This document shows positions 25,403-34,029 of a stretch of DNA of 64,000 nucleotides, piece after piece. This stretch comes from Bacteroidaceae bacterium (GTDB lineage Bacteria > Bacteroidota > Bacteroidia > Bacteroidales > Bacteroidaceae). Made by a program: the position numbers and the translations under genes. The notes beneath the pieces are model-generated. The model ran no database searches. It saw only the letters and a list, made by a program, of their open reading frames with translations, and was not told the origin of the DNA. The DNA lies in the NCBI GenBank assembly GCA_017557635.1, contig JAFYYH010000020.1, forward strand, positions 142,214-206,213, read 5' to 3'. Position 1 is the first letter of the stretch. Each line of letters begins with the position of its first letter.

Positions 25403-26886
25403 TTTAAAACAGACCAGACAAGAGCGCGCTTGTCATAACTGAATGATTTGAACTGATCGGGGAACTCACGCGTCATCTGACGTGACATCTCCTTTGCTGC
25501 GGAGTGGAGCACCTGATTCTTGTCCCTGCCTGCTGGTGACAGATAGCTGAAGTTGTCAATCGTGTACTGGAACAGCTCCTTGCCCGATGCCTTCTCCTTA
25601 ACCTGAACGCTCAGTGCGCCGCTGTACTGGTCAATGGGCCACTTTGCCTTGGGATCGGCTCCCGCCTCAAGCAGGATTGCGGGCTTGGCGGTCAGAACAA
25701 GGTCAGCCTTTGATTCGCTGTCAACAATCACAAGGTCCTTGCGGGCCGATATCAGATCGGTCACAGCCTTCTGTGTTGCGGAATCAGCGGGACTTACTGT
25801 CAGATAGATGTAGTTGGTGGGGTCGAACAGCTTCACTGTAGCCTTGGTTGACTGCAGCTTGTCGGCCTTTGAGGTCAGCTGCTTGAATACGTATGTCTCG
25901 GGCAGTCCGTAGATGCCGTCCTTGTCGAGTGAGACGGTGATTGCCTGCTCGGCTTCATCGGCCGCCTTTACGATGGTGAATGCAGCCTCGCCGTTCTCAT
26001 CGGTCATAAAAGCGCCGTCGGTGGTTCCGGGATAGTCAATTACGATACCCAGTTTCCTTACGGGAGTGCCTTTCTGCTCAACCTTAACCTTGAACGTAGC
26101 GGGAACGGCCTCGCCTGCAACGGCGGGAATCTCAGTTACAGAGCAGCTCAAGGTGATATTGTCATAGACGCTAACGTAACTCTTGTATATGCTTGAGAAC
26201 AGGTCCACGTTCTCATAATCGTACTTGATCTTGTGCTGAGAGTAGATGAGCGGGTGGATCAGGTTCAGCGCCTCGGTGAAAGTCTTTGCGGCGTTGAACA
26301 GCATGCCGTCCTTCTGGTAGGACATACCCAGTTTCCACATGGTCTCGGCCTGGCCGCAGATGCTGTCCTCCAGTGACTTGAGACGTGCCTGGCAGTCCTT
26401 CTCGGTGATGGAGTAGTAGCACCAGTACTCATCCTCGTCCTCCCATTCGCCCTGTTTCTTGAGCAGCGGGGTAGCGAACACCCTGTCAATGAAGACGTCG
26501 TCGAACGATGCGTTTGACGTGGGAGCGTACTTTTCCTGAACGATCAGGTCACCCAGCAGAGAGTTGGGGTCAACAGCCAGATGCATCTCCTTGAGGATGC
26601 TCTTCTCGGCCTCGCGGCGGCCGCTCTCCTTGTACTTGTCGTTAAAGAACAGCTGTGAAACGATTATTGACGATGCGGCGCTCTCGGTCTGCTCGCCGTT
26701 AGGGTTCATGGAACGCTTGGGCACGCTGGCAATGCCGATGTAACTGCCTTTTACCGTAGGAGCCTTGGTAACCCACGCGGGCTTCTTGGCCGTTGAACTC
26801 TTGCTCTGTGAGTAAACTTCTTGAGGGGCCGATGACAGCAGCACTGTGGCAATTGCCGTCAGGATTATAGCATTCGTCTTTTTCAT
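25399..26886 (-). CDS. LPP20-like exported protein, first gene of the envelope operon
   Basis: 495 aa with a signal peptide. The N-terminal part (KPAWVTKAPTVKGSYIGIASV...AESSIL/AASSIIVSQL) resembles LPP20/LpoB-associated lipoprotein domains, although no lipobox cysteine is present. The C-terminal domain (SADLVLTAKPAILLEAG-like region) is similar to PEGA/GUN4-type surface modules only in outline. It heads a run of seven same-strand genes down to 16749. A -7 box, TATTTTTG, reads on the minus strand at 26920-26913. Confidence 0.6.
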   Translation of the reverse strand: MKKTNAIILTAIATVLLSSAPQEVYSQSKSSTAKKPAWVTKAPTVKGSYIGIASVPKRSMNPNGEQTESAASSIIVSQLFFNDKYKESGRREAEKSILKEMHLAVDPNSLLGDLIVQEKYAPTSNASFDDVFIDRVFATPLLKKQGEWEDEDEYWCYYSITEKDCQARLKSLEDSICGQAETMWKLGMSYQKDGMLFNAAKTFTEALNLIHPLIYSQHKIKYDYENVDLFSSIYKSYVSVYDNITLSCSVTEIPAVAGEAVPATFKVKVEQKGTPVRKLGIVIDYPGTTDGAFMTDENGEAAFTIVKAADEAEQAITVSLDKDGIYGLPETYVFKQLTSKADKLQSTKATVKLFDPTNYIYLTVSPADSATQKAVTDLISARKDLVIVDSESKADLVLTAKPAILLEAGADPKAKWPIDQYSGALSVQVKEKASGKELFQYTIDNFSYLSPAGRDKNQVLHSAAKEMSRQMTREFPDQFKSFSYDKRALVWSVLK

Positions 26887-26964
26887 TAATCGGTTGTTTG
26901 AAAACTAAGATGCAAAAATAAGTAAAAAAACGTAAACGGAAAACAATGTACGCGCATAATAGAA

Positions 26965-27000
26965 ATAAAAAAACATCCCGTCAGGCTGTATGACGGGATG
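26965..27000 (-). terminator. Intrinsic terminator after the outer-membrane protein gene
   Basis: Read on the minus strand, CATCCCGTCA and its complement TGACGGGATG flank a 7-nt loop and run into a T7 tract. It is 40 nt past the stop at 27041. Confidence 0.85.
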
Positions 27001-27040
27001 CGTTTGGAATTTATGTTACAATTTGGCAGGTGCGAAGGTA

Positions 27041-27919
27041 TCAGAAGGAAGTGCTTATTCCTATCATGAAAGGATATGTCTGAACGGGGTCGTCATCCAG
27101 GAACAGACTGGTGAACGAGTAACGTGCGGTGATACCGAAATCGTTGATGCCGATACGTGCTACGGCGTTCAGTCCCAGAGGGTTCACGTTGATGCCTTTT
27201 GTCACGGTTATGCGTTCGTCGTCTTCAATCACGTCAACCTTTGATACGTCACCGAAACGGTACTCGATCTCAGGACCTACGGCAATGAACGGTCCGCGTC
27301 TGGATGCAGAGCTGAGCTCAAGGCAGATGGGCACACGGAGGCTCCAGTAGCGCAGATAACCCTGCTTTACGGTGTTGCCGTCATATGTTCCGCTATACAG
27401 AGCCACCTTTTGGTTCGGGATTCTGGGGGTGTAGTTCAGATACTGGCTGTTGTCAATCCAGTAACGTGAACGTGTAATGTAAAGAGCGGTGTTTACACCT
27501 ATGTTCCTGGTCATGTGGTAACCCCACTGTCCTACAGCGAATCCAAGCTCGAATCCCTTGCCCACCTTCTGCGGCAGACCGGGAGTCAACACACGCGGAT
27601 CATCGGTTGTGAGCATGTTTATTCCCAGGTAGAAATCGGGGGTGTGGCCGGGACCGTAATAGCGGTAAGTTTTACTTACATTTCTCTGCTCTTTCTTGCT
27701 TACGGGCTTCTTCTCGTACTGGTTGCCCTGATCATCAACCACCTCATAGTACTCGGCACCTACAAGAGCGTCGTAGAAGTTGTGGGCAAAGCGGCGGGCC
27801 CAACCTTCCTTGCGGCCAACCTGACCATATTCGTCATATTCGTAATGTCTCTCGGACTGTGCAAACGCGGGAACTGCCAACACTGCTGCTACTACCGCAA
27901 TAAGATACTTTTTCATCAT
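27041..27919 (-). CDS. Outer-membrane beta-barrel protein (PorT-like fold)
   Basis: 292 aa with signal peptide MMKKYLIAVVAAVLAVPAFA. After a charged N-terminal region, repeated amphipathic strands (FYLGINML, GFELGFAVGQWGYHM, WSLRVPICLELSS, GPFIAVGPEIEYRFG, FGITARYSF) end in an aromatic terminal residue (GISTSF), the outer-membrane sorting signature. It has its own terminator on both sides, so it is probably a single-gene unit. Confidence 0.75.
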   Translation of the reverse strand: MMKKYLIAVVAAVLAVPAFAQSERHYEYDEYGQVGRKEGWARRFAHNFYDALVGAEYYEVVDDQGNQYEKKPVSKKEQRNVSKTYRYYGPGHTPDFYLGINMLTTDDPRVLTPGLPQKVGKGFELGFAVGQWGYHMTRNIGVNTALYITRSRYWIDNSQYLNYTPRIPNQKVALYSGTYDGNTVKQGYLRYWSLRVPICLELSSASRRGPFIAVGPEIEYRFGDVSKVDVIEDDERITVTKGINVNPLGLNAVARIGINDFGITARYSFTSLFLDDDPVQTYPFMIGISTSF

Positions 27920-27947
27920 GTTTGAGTAATTCTTTTGCCTAATAGAC

Positions 27948-27977
27948 GAAAAAGGTCCGGATTTGTTGGTCCGGACC
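27948..27977 (-). terminator. Intrinsic terminator of the aromatic operon
   Basis: On the minus strand GGTCCGGA and TCCGGACC form an 8-bp stem with an 8-nt loop, followed by TTTTT. It lies about 16 nt after the aroQ stop. Confidence 0.88.
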
Positions 27978-27992
27978 TCGATATTTTTTCAA

Positions 27993-28421
27993 TTATTTTT
28001 CTGAAAAGTACTCCAGGGCCTCTCTATAGCCCTCAAATCCTTTGCCTTTTATCACTTTGCAGGCATAAAGTGACACGAATGAGTGTCGGCGGAACTCCTC
28101 GCGTGAGTCAACATCACTCAGATGAACCTCGACCGTGGGAATTGCCACAGCCTTGAGCGCATCCAGAATGGCGACGCTTGTATGGGTGTAAGCCGCAGGG
28201 TTGATCACGATGCCGTCAAACACGCCGTACGCCTGCTGGATCTTATCCACGATTGCGCCCTCGTAGTTTGACTGGAAACACTCAACCTGGAATCCCAGAT
28301 CCAGACCGCTCTCCAGCACGAATGCCTCAAGCGCCTTGTAATCCCTGCTGCCGTAAATAGCCGGCTCGCGCAGACCCAGAAGGTTCAGATTGGGACCGTT
28401 TATGACAAGAATCTTTTTCAT
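27993..28421 (-). CDS. aroQ: 3-dehydroquinate dehydratase, type II
   Basis: 142 aa. Starts KKILVINGPNLNLLGLREP with the catalytic Tyr23 in IYG; IVINPAAYTHTSVA and EVHLS..DSREEFRRHS carry the active-site Asn, His and Arg. It removes water from 3-dehydroquinate to give 3-dehydroshikimate in the shikimate pathway. It is the last gene of the six-gene aromatic operon and is followed by a strong terminator. Confidence 0.95.
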   Translation of the reverse strand: MKKILVINGPNLNLLGLREPAIYGSRDYKALEAFVLESGLDLGFQVECFQSNYEGAIVDKIQQAYGVFDGIVINPAAYTHTSVAILDALKAVAIPTVEVHLSDVDSREEFRRHSFVSLYACKVIKGKGFEGYREALEYFSEK

Positions 28422-28430
28422 GCCGCTAAG

Positions 28431-29573
28431 TTAGACAATTTCCTGATAAGTGCCGAAATACTTGAACTGCTCGCCGCAATGGTCCAGCTCACTGATCAGT
28501 GATGCGAACTTCTTGTCATAGATGGAAAGCTCAATGTCAAAGTAGAACATGAACTCAAAGTCGCGGCCCGGGATAGGACGTGACTCCAGCTTTACAAGGT
28601 TGGCGCCTGTAGCGTTGAACTTACTCAGCACTGAGAACAGAGTACCGGGCTTGTGTGACATCACCATCATGATACTGGTACGGTTGGCACCAGGATAGAT
28701 GCGGGCGTTCTTGGCTATGCAGATAAAGCGGGTGTGGTTGCTGTCAAAGTTCTGAATATCGGCCGCAAGAACCTCCATGTTATAGAGGTCAACGCAACTC
28801 TTAGATGATATTGAGGCCGATGTCCTGTTGGGATCCTTGGCAACCTTCTGGGCAGCCATAGCGGTGTTGTCGAACGGAATGATCTCAACATCCTTCAGTG
28901 CAGCCAGGAAGTGTGAGCACTGGTTGATGGCCTGCGGGTGCGAGTAGATGGTCTTGATATCCTGGAAACGGGTACCCTTGGCGGCCAGCAGCTGATGGTC
29001 AACGCGCACGCGTGTGCTGCGTACAATATGAACGTTATATCTAACCAGCAGGTCATAAATCTCGTTCACAGAACCTGCGGTTGAGTTCTCAATAGGCAGT
29101 ATGCCGTACTCGCAAAGGCCGTCGGTCACCATGCGGATAACACCCTCAAAGGTGTTGTTGAACATGATCTCGGGCACCTCGAACAGCTTCTCGGCTGCAA
29201 TCTGTGAGTATGCGCCCTCACGTCCCTGACAAGCCACAACGGCGCGCTTGGGGAACGGAGCGGGATCGGCATTGATCAGGCCTGAGATTGCCTTGTAGAG
29301 TGGGGAGTCCTTCTCCTTGTACATAGCCTCATAAGCCTTGCTCACGTCAAACATTGAACGGTAAAGAACGCGTCCAAAGTCTTCTAAATCCTCGGGCAAC
29401 TGTTTGGAAATGCGTGCCAGCACCTCGCGCTCGCGTGAACTGCTGCTGACGGGTACATCATGGCTGCGTTTGTATTCGCCAATCTCATTGACTACGCTCA
29501 TGCGCTCGGTGAAGAGACGGCAAATCTGATCATCGATAGAGTCAATCTTGTTTCTGTAATCTGTAAGGTCCAT
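28431..29573 (-). CDS. pheA: Bifunctional chorismate mutase / prephenate dehydratase
   Basis: 380 aa. An AroQ-type chorismate mutase helix bundle (1-85, DYRNKIDSIDDQICRLFTER) precedes the prephenate dehydratase domain (~108-285; CQGREGAYSQIAAE, ILPIENSTAGSVNEIYD, the TRF-like HTRFICI) and a C-terminal ACT domain with KPGTLFSVLSKF and the phenylalanine-binding ESRP. It makes phenylpyruvate and is expected to be inhibited by Phe through the ACT domain. It sits between aroA and aroQ in the operon. Confidence 0.93.
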   Translation of the reverse strand: MDLTDYRNKIDSIDDQICRLFTERMSVVNEIGEYKRSHDVPVSSSSREREVLARISKQLPEDLEDFGRVLYRSMFDVSKAYEAMYKEKDSPLYKAISGLINADPAPFPKRAVVACQGREGAYSQIAAEKLFEVPEIMFNNTFEGVIRMVTDGLCEYGILPIENSTAGSVNEIYDLLVRYNVHIVRSTRVRVDHQLLAAKGTRFQDIKTIYSHPQAINQCSHFLAALKDVEIIPFDNTAMAAQKVAKDPNRTSASISSKSCVDLYNMEVLAADIQNFDSNHTRFICIAKNARIYPGANRTSIMMVMSHKPGTLFSVLSKFNATGANLVKLESRPIPGRDFEFMFYFDIELSIYDKKFASLISELDHCGEQFKYFGTYQEIV

Positions 29574-29583
29574 ATGGTATATT

Positions 29584-29615
29584 AATTCTCAATTCTCAAT
29601 TCTCAACTCTCACTC
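29584..29615 (-). repeat. Tandem GAGAATT heptamers between aroA and pheA
   Basis: Three to four GAGAATT/GAGAGTT units read on the minus strand. The array supplies the last codons and the TGA stop of aroA (GTT GAG AAT TGA). Confidence 0.75.
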
Positions 29616-30861
29616 CGCCTCCTAAAGCATTGAAATCATCAAAGAAAGCCGGATAAGACTTAGCGACGCACTCCGCATCGCTTATGGTAATCTTCACGTT
29701 TTTGTTTGATGCAAGGATCGCTGCAGCCATAGCCATTCGGTGGTCACCAGACGGATCGTAAGAGCAGTTTCTTGCCGGACCTCCGGTCACCGTAAGGGTA
29801 TTGTCCGATGCAAACGCATATATGCCGGCCATACCGAGTAACTGCAGTATTGACTGCACGCGGTCACTCTCCTTAATGCGGAGACGGCGGATGTTATCAA
29901 AGATTGTAGTTCCCTGAGCACTCGATGCTGCGACAGCAAGAATGGGAACCAGATCCGGAATATCGGCACAGTCAATCTGAGCTGCGGTCAGGTTTGACGG
30001 GCGTGCGGTTACCGTATTGCCTGCTGTGGCGATATCAGCACCCATCTTACGCAGAACGTCAACTATGCGGCGGTCACCCTGGGCCGAGCGCTCGTAGTCC
30101 AGACCGGTGCAGGTAACGGGCTTGCTGCCTGCAACGCCTGCTGTGATCCAGAATGCGGCGGCAGACCAGTCGCCCTCAACGGCAACTTGGGTATCGGCCG
30201 ATGTGAACTCCTGGCCGCTGGGTATGATAAAGCCGTCTGTGACGGTCTGTATCTCAATTCCAAACTGACTCAGTGCGTTCAGTGTAAGGCCAATGTATGA
30301 TGCGCTCTCCTGCTTGCCGGTAATCACTATCTTGCTCTGAATTCCGGTAAGGGGCAATGCCATGAGAAGTCCTGATATGAACTGTGATGATACGCCGCCG
30401 TCAATGGTGTAGAGACCGGCGGGCAAGTTACCCTCACACTTGAGCGGCATATGGCCGTTGGGCGACATCTTGACGCCGTGAGCGGTCATCTCCTCGTACA
30501 GGGGAGAGAGCGGACGCTCGGGCAGACGGCCATGGCCGATGAATGTTGCATCGGCCCCGAGTGCGGCGGCTACGGGGAGCAGGAACCTCAGGGTTGAGCC
30601 GCTCTCGCCGCAGTCCAGCGTTACACCTTTTTGAACTTTGGTTATGGGGGTTACGCTGAATTTTCCGTCAGCGTATGTGATATTTGCGCCCAGGGCGTTC
30701 AGGCAGGCGGCGGTTGCCTCCATATCGCGGTTCACGCTCTGGCAGACGATTGTGCAGGGAGCGTCAGCGAGCGCTGCGCATATGAGCATGCGGTGGGCTA
30801 CCGACTTTGATGGCGGCACCTGTACGTTTCCTGAAACTGTCCCTGATACCTCTAGAATCAT
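29596..30861 (-). CDS. aroA: 3-phosphoshikimate 1-carboxyvinyltransferase (EPSP synthase)
   Basis: 421 aa. PPSKSVAHRMLICAAL, LDCGESGSTLRFLLPV, GRLPERPLSPL, the SQFISGLLMALPL block and the late LRIKESDRVQS are family landmarks. It transfers the enolpyruvyl group from PEP to shikimate 3-phosphate. The start overlaps the aroB stop by 4 nt (ATGA). The C-terminus ends inside a heptamer repeat. Confidence 0.95.
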   Translation of the reverse strand: MILEVSGTVSGNVQVPPSKSVAHRMLICAALADAPCTIVCQSVNRDMEATAACLNALGANITYADGKFSVTPITKVQKGVTLDCGESGSTLRFLLPVAAALGADATFIGHGRLPERPLSPLYEEMTAHGVKMSPNGHMPLKCEGNLPAGLYTIDGGVSSQFISGLLMALPLTGIQSKIVITGKQESASYIGLTLNALSQFGIEIQTVTDGFIIPSGQEFTSADTQVAVEGDWSAAAFWITAGVAGSKPVTCTGLDYERSAQGDRRIVDVLRKMGADIATAGNTVTARPSNLTAAQIDCADIPDLVPILAVAASSAQGTTIFDNIRRLRIKESDRVQSILQLLGMAGIYAFASDNTLTVTGGPARNCSYDPSGDHRMAMAAAILASNKNVKITISDAECVAKSYPAFFDDFNALGGGVRVEN

Positions 30862-31910
30862 AATCCGGCCTTTTTCATCAGTTCAAGTACCTGACTGGCA
30901 GGCATTTTCTCAAGAGTGCACGCGCCAATCTGCTTGGGCAGCACAAGTGTAATGTTTGCTCCGCTGCGCTTCTTGTCTGAAAGAATGACGCTGTAGAGCT
31001 CATTGGCCTTGAAAGGACAGTCGGTCTCGAAACCGTAGTCCTTTACCACCTTTGTGATGATGTCCGTGTAATCAGTGAAGCCGTAGACGCGGGCCACCTT
31101 TGCGGCGATGATCATTCCGCGGGCGACGGCGCTTCCGTGGGTGATGGTAAAGCCGCTCAGCTTCTCGATTGCGTGACCGAATGTGTGGCCAAAGTTCAAT
31201 AGACCGCGCAGGCCCTTGTCAAACTCATCCTGCTCCACAACATCACGCTTAATCTCAATGCAGCGTGCAATCACCTCCTTAAGGTCAAAGCTATTGGGTT
31301 TTGCAACGGTGTCGAACAGTTTCTTGTCCAGTATTACACCGTATTTGATTACTTCAGCAAAGCCGTCACGCAGAACTGAAGGGTCAAGGGTTTTCAGATT
31401 CTCGGTGTCCAGATAGACCAGAGCGGGCTGGTGGAATGCGCCTACCAGATTCTTGCCGGCGCTGATATCGACCGCAGTCTTGCCGCCCACCGATGAATCA
31501 ACCGCAGCCAGAAGGGTGGTGGGTACCTGGATGTAAGGAATGCCGCGCAGGTAGATTGCAGCCGCAAAACCTGCCATATCACCAACCACACCGCCGCCCA
31601 GAGCCAGCACCATATCGGTACGGGTAACCTGCGCCTTTACCATGCAGTCAATGAATGCGGTCACGTTATCAAGGGTCTTGCTCTGCTCGCCGTTGGGAAT
31701 GACGTGGGCTACGGTCCTGAAACTGGCTGCCTCAAGTGAATCCATCACGGTCTTGCCGTAGAGCGGGAACACCTTGTCGTCGCTCAGGATGGCTACAGTG
31801 CAGGGCTTGAATCGCTCTGCTGCAGCCTTGCCTATGCCGCTCAGACCACCCTTGCTGATGAGGATGTCATATGTGCCTGATGCACGGACGGTGATTTTGG
31901 CTGTTTCCAT
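30858..31910 (-). CDS. aroB: 3-dehydroquinate synthase
   Basis: 350 aa from METAKITVRASG; a longer in-frame extension to 32021 overlaps tyrA and is not family-like. NAD-binding GGGVVGDMAGFAAAIYLRG and the metal/substrate region QVPTTLLAAVDSSVGGKTAVD, plus the zinc-site HTFGHAIE, are all present. It converts DAHP to 3-dehydroquinate. The ATG lies 1 nt after the tyrA stop (TGATATG). Confidence 0.95.
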   Translation of the reverse strand: METAKITVRASGTYDILISKGGLSGIGKAAAERFKPCTVAILSDDKVFPLYGKTVMDSLEAASFRTVAHVIPNGEQSKTLDNVTAFIDCMVKAQVTRTDMVLALGGGVVGDMAGFAAAIYLRGIPYIQVPTTLLAAVDSSVGGKTAVDISAGKNLVGAFHQPALVYLDTENLKTLDPSVLRDGFAEVIKYGVILDKKLFDTVAKPNSFDLKEVIARCIEIKRDVVEQDEFDKGLRGLLNFGHTFGHAIEKLSGFTITHGSAVARGMIIAAKVARVYGFTDYTDIITKVVKDYGFETDCPFKANELYSVILSDKKRSGANITLVLPKQIGACTLEKMPASQVLELMKKAGL

Positions 31911-31911
31911 A

Positions 31912-32745
31912 TCAGTTCTTTTCTGAAAGTTCCTTTGCAATACGTCCGTCACGCAACAGTGCGCACAATGTCTGGGCGTCATCGGCCTCCATGGCATCGG
32001 CGTACTGCGTGAGGTTGTCAATCAAGGTATGTATCTCGCGTAACAGGTTGTCCTTGTTCTCAAGGAACAGCTCTGTCCACATATTCTCGTTCAGCCAGGC
32101 CACACGGGTAAGGTCGCGGAAACTGCCCGCGCTGTAACCCTTATGCTGTTGGGCCGATGGGCTCTTAATGTATGCGTTGGACACCACGTGAGCCAGCTGT
32201 GATGTGAATGCAATCATGCTGTCGTGCTGCTCGGGGGTGGTGAATACCACGCGCTTTAACTGCATCGGCTCCAGGAGATGCTTGATCTTGTCCAGCAGCT
32301 GGATGTCATCATGCGTGGGAGGGATGATGATCATGGATGCGTTCTGGAACATCGTTGCGCGTGAGTTCTTGTAGCCTGAAAGGTGAGTTCCGGCCATCGG
32401 GTGACCGCCTGCGTATATGAATCCGTACTTTGCGGCGGCTTTCATTCCGCACTCAACCACCTTGCGCTTGGTTCCGCAGTCATCTATCACGATGGTGGTT
32501 TTTGCAATCTCGGGAGCGTGCTCGTTTATCCAGCCGCATGCGGCATCGGGAGTGACGGCAATATGTATAAGGTCACACTTCTTGATATTTTTGCTGTCCA
32601 GCACTGCATCCAGAGTGCCTTCCAACTGTGCAAAACAGCTCACCGACTCGTTCAGGTCATAACCGTAAACCGTCCAGCCGGCCTCCTTGTATGCCTTGGC
32701 CAGCGAACCGCCTATCAGACCCAATCCTACAACTGCTACAATCAT
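31912..32745 (-). CDS. tyrA: Prephenate dehydrogenase
   Basis: 277 aa. The NAD motif GLGLIGGSLA is at residues 7-16; VIDDCGTKRKV, the GGHPMAGTHLSG block and SQLAHVVSNA follow. It oxidises prephenate to 4-hydroxyphenylpyruvate on the tyrosine branch. No ACT domain is attached. A heptamer array separates it from aroF. Confidence 0.93.
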   Translation of the reverse strand: MIVAVVGLGLIGGSLAKAYKEAGWTVYGYDLNESVSCFAQLEGTLDAVLDSKNIKKCDLIHIAVTPDAACGWINEHAPEIAKTTIVIDDCGTKRKVVECGMKAAAKYGFIYAGGHPMAGTHLSGYKNSRATMFQNASMIIIPPTHDDIQLLDKIKHLLEPMQLKRVVFTTPEQHDSMIAFTSQLAHVVSNAYIKSPSAQQHKGYSAGSFRDLTRVAWLNENMWTELFLENKDNLLREIHTLIDNLTQYADAMEADDAQTLCALLRDGRIAKELSEKN

Positions 32746-32772
32746 CTTGCTTTCTTTGAGTTACAAAAATAC

Positions 32773-32798
32773 TCAATTCTCAATTCTCAATTCTCAAT
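32773..32798 (-). repeat. Tandem GAGAATT heptamers between aroF and tyrA
   Basis: The unit ATTGAGA/GAGAATT repeats about 3.5 times, starting 3 nt after the aroF stop. It is the same unit as at 29584-29615. Confidence 0.8.
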
Positions 32799-32801
32799 TA
32801 C

Positions 32802-33812
32802 TCACACGATTTGCTTAAGTGCCACCACCTTACGTGCCACCTCATCAAACTGTGCGGGAGTAAGTGACTGAGCACCGTCGCAGAGAGCGTGGGTGGGATC
32901 GTTGTGAACCTCGATGATAAGACCGTCGGCGCCTGCTGCAACTGCTGCCAGAGACATTGACGGAACCAGGCGTGACTTGCCGGTTGCGTGGCTGGGGTCA
33001 ACGATGATGGGCAGGTGTGAGAGTTCCTTTACAACGGGTATGGCACTCAGGTCCAGCACGTTACGTGTGTAGGTGTCGTAACTGCGGATACCGCGCTCGC
33101 ACAGGATGATGTTCTCGTTACCGCCGGCCATGATGTACTCGGCGCTCATGAGCCACTCCTTGATGGTGCTGGAGAGACCGCGTTTGAGCAGGATGGGCTT
33201 GCGGGTACGTCCCAGAGTCTTGAGCAGCTCAAAGTTCTGCATGTTGCGGGCGCCAACCTGAATAAGGTCAACATCCTCAAACAGATCTAAATGCTTTTCG
33301 CTCATGATCTCTGTAACTATGGGCAGTCCTGTTGCCTTACGGGCCTTACGCAGCAGTTCAAGGCCATCGGCTCCCATTCCCTGGAAGTCGTAGGGTGAAG
33401 TTCTGGGTTTGAAGGCGCCGCCGCGCAGAAGGGTTGCGCCCGATGCCTTCACGGCCTGTGCAATGGCTGTGATCTGCTCCTCGGACTCAACTGAGCAGGG
33501 ACCGGCAATCATGGCAAAGTTGCCGCCGCCGATCTTGACTTTGTTCTCACCTTCACCGATCTCGACGATTGTGTCGGCGGGGTGGAAGCGGCGGTTGGCG
33601 CATTTGAACGGCTCGCTGATGCGGGTCACTGACTCGATGATGTCAAGTCCGCTCAGCAGGTCGGGGTCGATTCGGCTGGTATCACCTATGAGACCGATAA
33701 CGGTCTGGAACTGTCCTTCACTGATATGTACATCTACTCCCTGGCCTTTGATCCAGTTGATAAGGTTTTTCTTTTGAGTCTCTGAGACTCCGGCTTTAAG
33801 TACTGCTATCAT
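32802..33812 (-). CDS. aroF: 3-deoxy-7-phosphoheptulonate (DAHP) synthase, Thermotoga/type I-beta form
   Basis: 336 aa. An N-terminal ferredoxin-like regulatory domain (~1-70, [18 protein letters not shown]) precedes the barrel with [45 protein letters not shown] and the [12 protein letters not shown] metal/substrate motif. It condenses PEP and erythrose 4-phosphate, the committing step. It is first in the operon and lies behind a leader peptide and terminator. No chorismate mutase is fused here, unlike many Bacteroides enzymes. Confidence 0.95.
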   Translation of the reverse strand: MIAVLKAGVSETQKKNLINWIKGQGVDVHISEGQFQTVIGLIGDTSRIDPDLLSGLDIIESVTRISEPFKCANRRFHPADTIVEIGEGENKVKIGGGNFAMIAGPCSVESEEQITAIAQAVKASGATLLRGGAFKPRTSPYDFQGMGADGLELLRKARKATGLPIVTEIMSEKHLDLFEDVDLIQVGARNMQNFELLKTLGRTRKPILLKRGLSSTIKEWLMSAEYIMAGGNENIILCERGIRSYDTYTRNVLDLSAIPVVKELSHLPIIVDPSHATGKSRLVPSMSLAAVAAGADGLIIEVHNDPTHALCDGAQSLTPAQFDEVARKVVALKQIV

Positions 33813-33833
33813 AGTTTTATGTGTTTGTTTTTA

Positions 33834-33870
33834 CATCAAAAAAAGAACCCGAATCATTGATCCGGGCTCT
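33834..33870 (-). terminator. Attenuator terminator upstream of aroF
   Basis: On the minus strand GAGCCCGGA and TTCGGGTTC pair (9 bp with two G-U) around a 7-nt loop and run into T7. It lies between the leader peptide stop and the aroF ATG, about 25 nt before the latter. Confidence 0.88.
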
Positions 33871-33912
33871 CTGTTATCTTGTTCGTTAGTATGCACACAA
33901 CAAATTACCCGG

Positions 33913-33963
33913 CTATCGTCTGGTAAACCAAAAGTAATAGAAGTATGCGTTAATTGCTTTCAT
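33913..33963 (-). CDS. Aromatic-rich leader peptide of the aroF operon
   Basis: Sixteen residues, MKAINAYFYYFWFTRR, then TAG. Seven aromatic codons in a row (YFYYFWF) read out Phe, Tyr and Trp supply. Immediately after the stop, CCGGG (33912-33908) is complementary to CCCGG in the 5' arm of the terminator, so a ribosome that stalls at the aromatic codons would leave it free to block terminator formation. A -7 box TACCTTTG at 33979-33972 puts transcription start only a few nt before the ATG. Confidence 0.9.
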   Translation of the reverse strand: MKAINAYFYYFWFTRR

Positions 33964-33971
33964 TCTGGGCG

Positions 33972-33979
33972 CAAAGGTA
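33972..33979 (-). promoter_or_regulatory. -7 box of the aromatic operon
   Basis: Minus strand reads TACCTTTG. The distance to the leader ATG at 33963 is 8 nt, implying an almost leaderless transcript. No TTTG at exactly -33 was seen. Confidence 0.6.
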
Positions 33980-34029
33980 TATAACATTTCAACATATTGT
34001 CATCCTTGGGTGGGATTTTTTTCATGCAA

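Noticed and set aside
27533-27560. tRNA T-loop-like CTCGAATCCC
   Set aside because: It lies inside the outer-membrane protein gene and lacks the other tRNA arms.
31911-32021. N-terminal extension of aroB
   Set aside because: The extra 37 residues overlap tyrA, are Cys/His/Pro-rich and precede the normal family start METAKITV.
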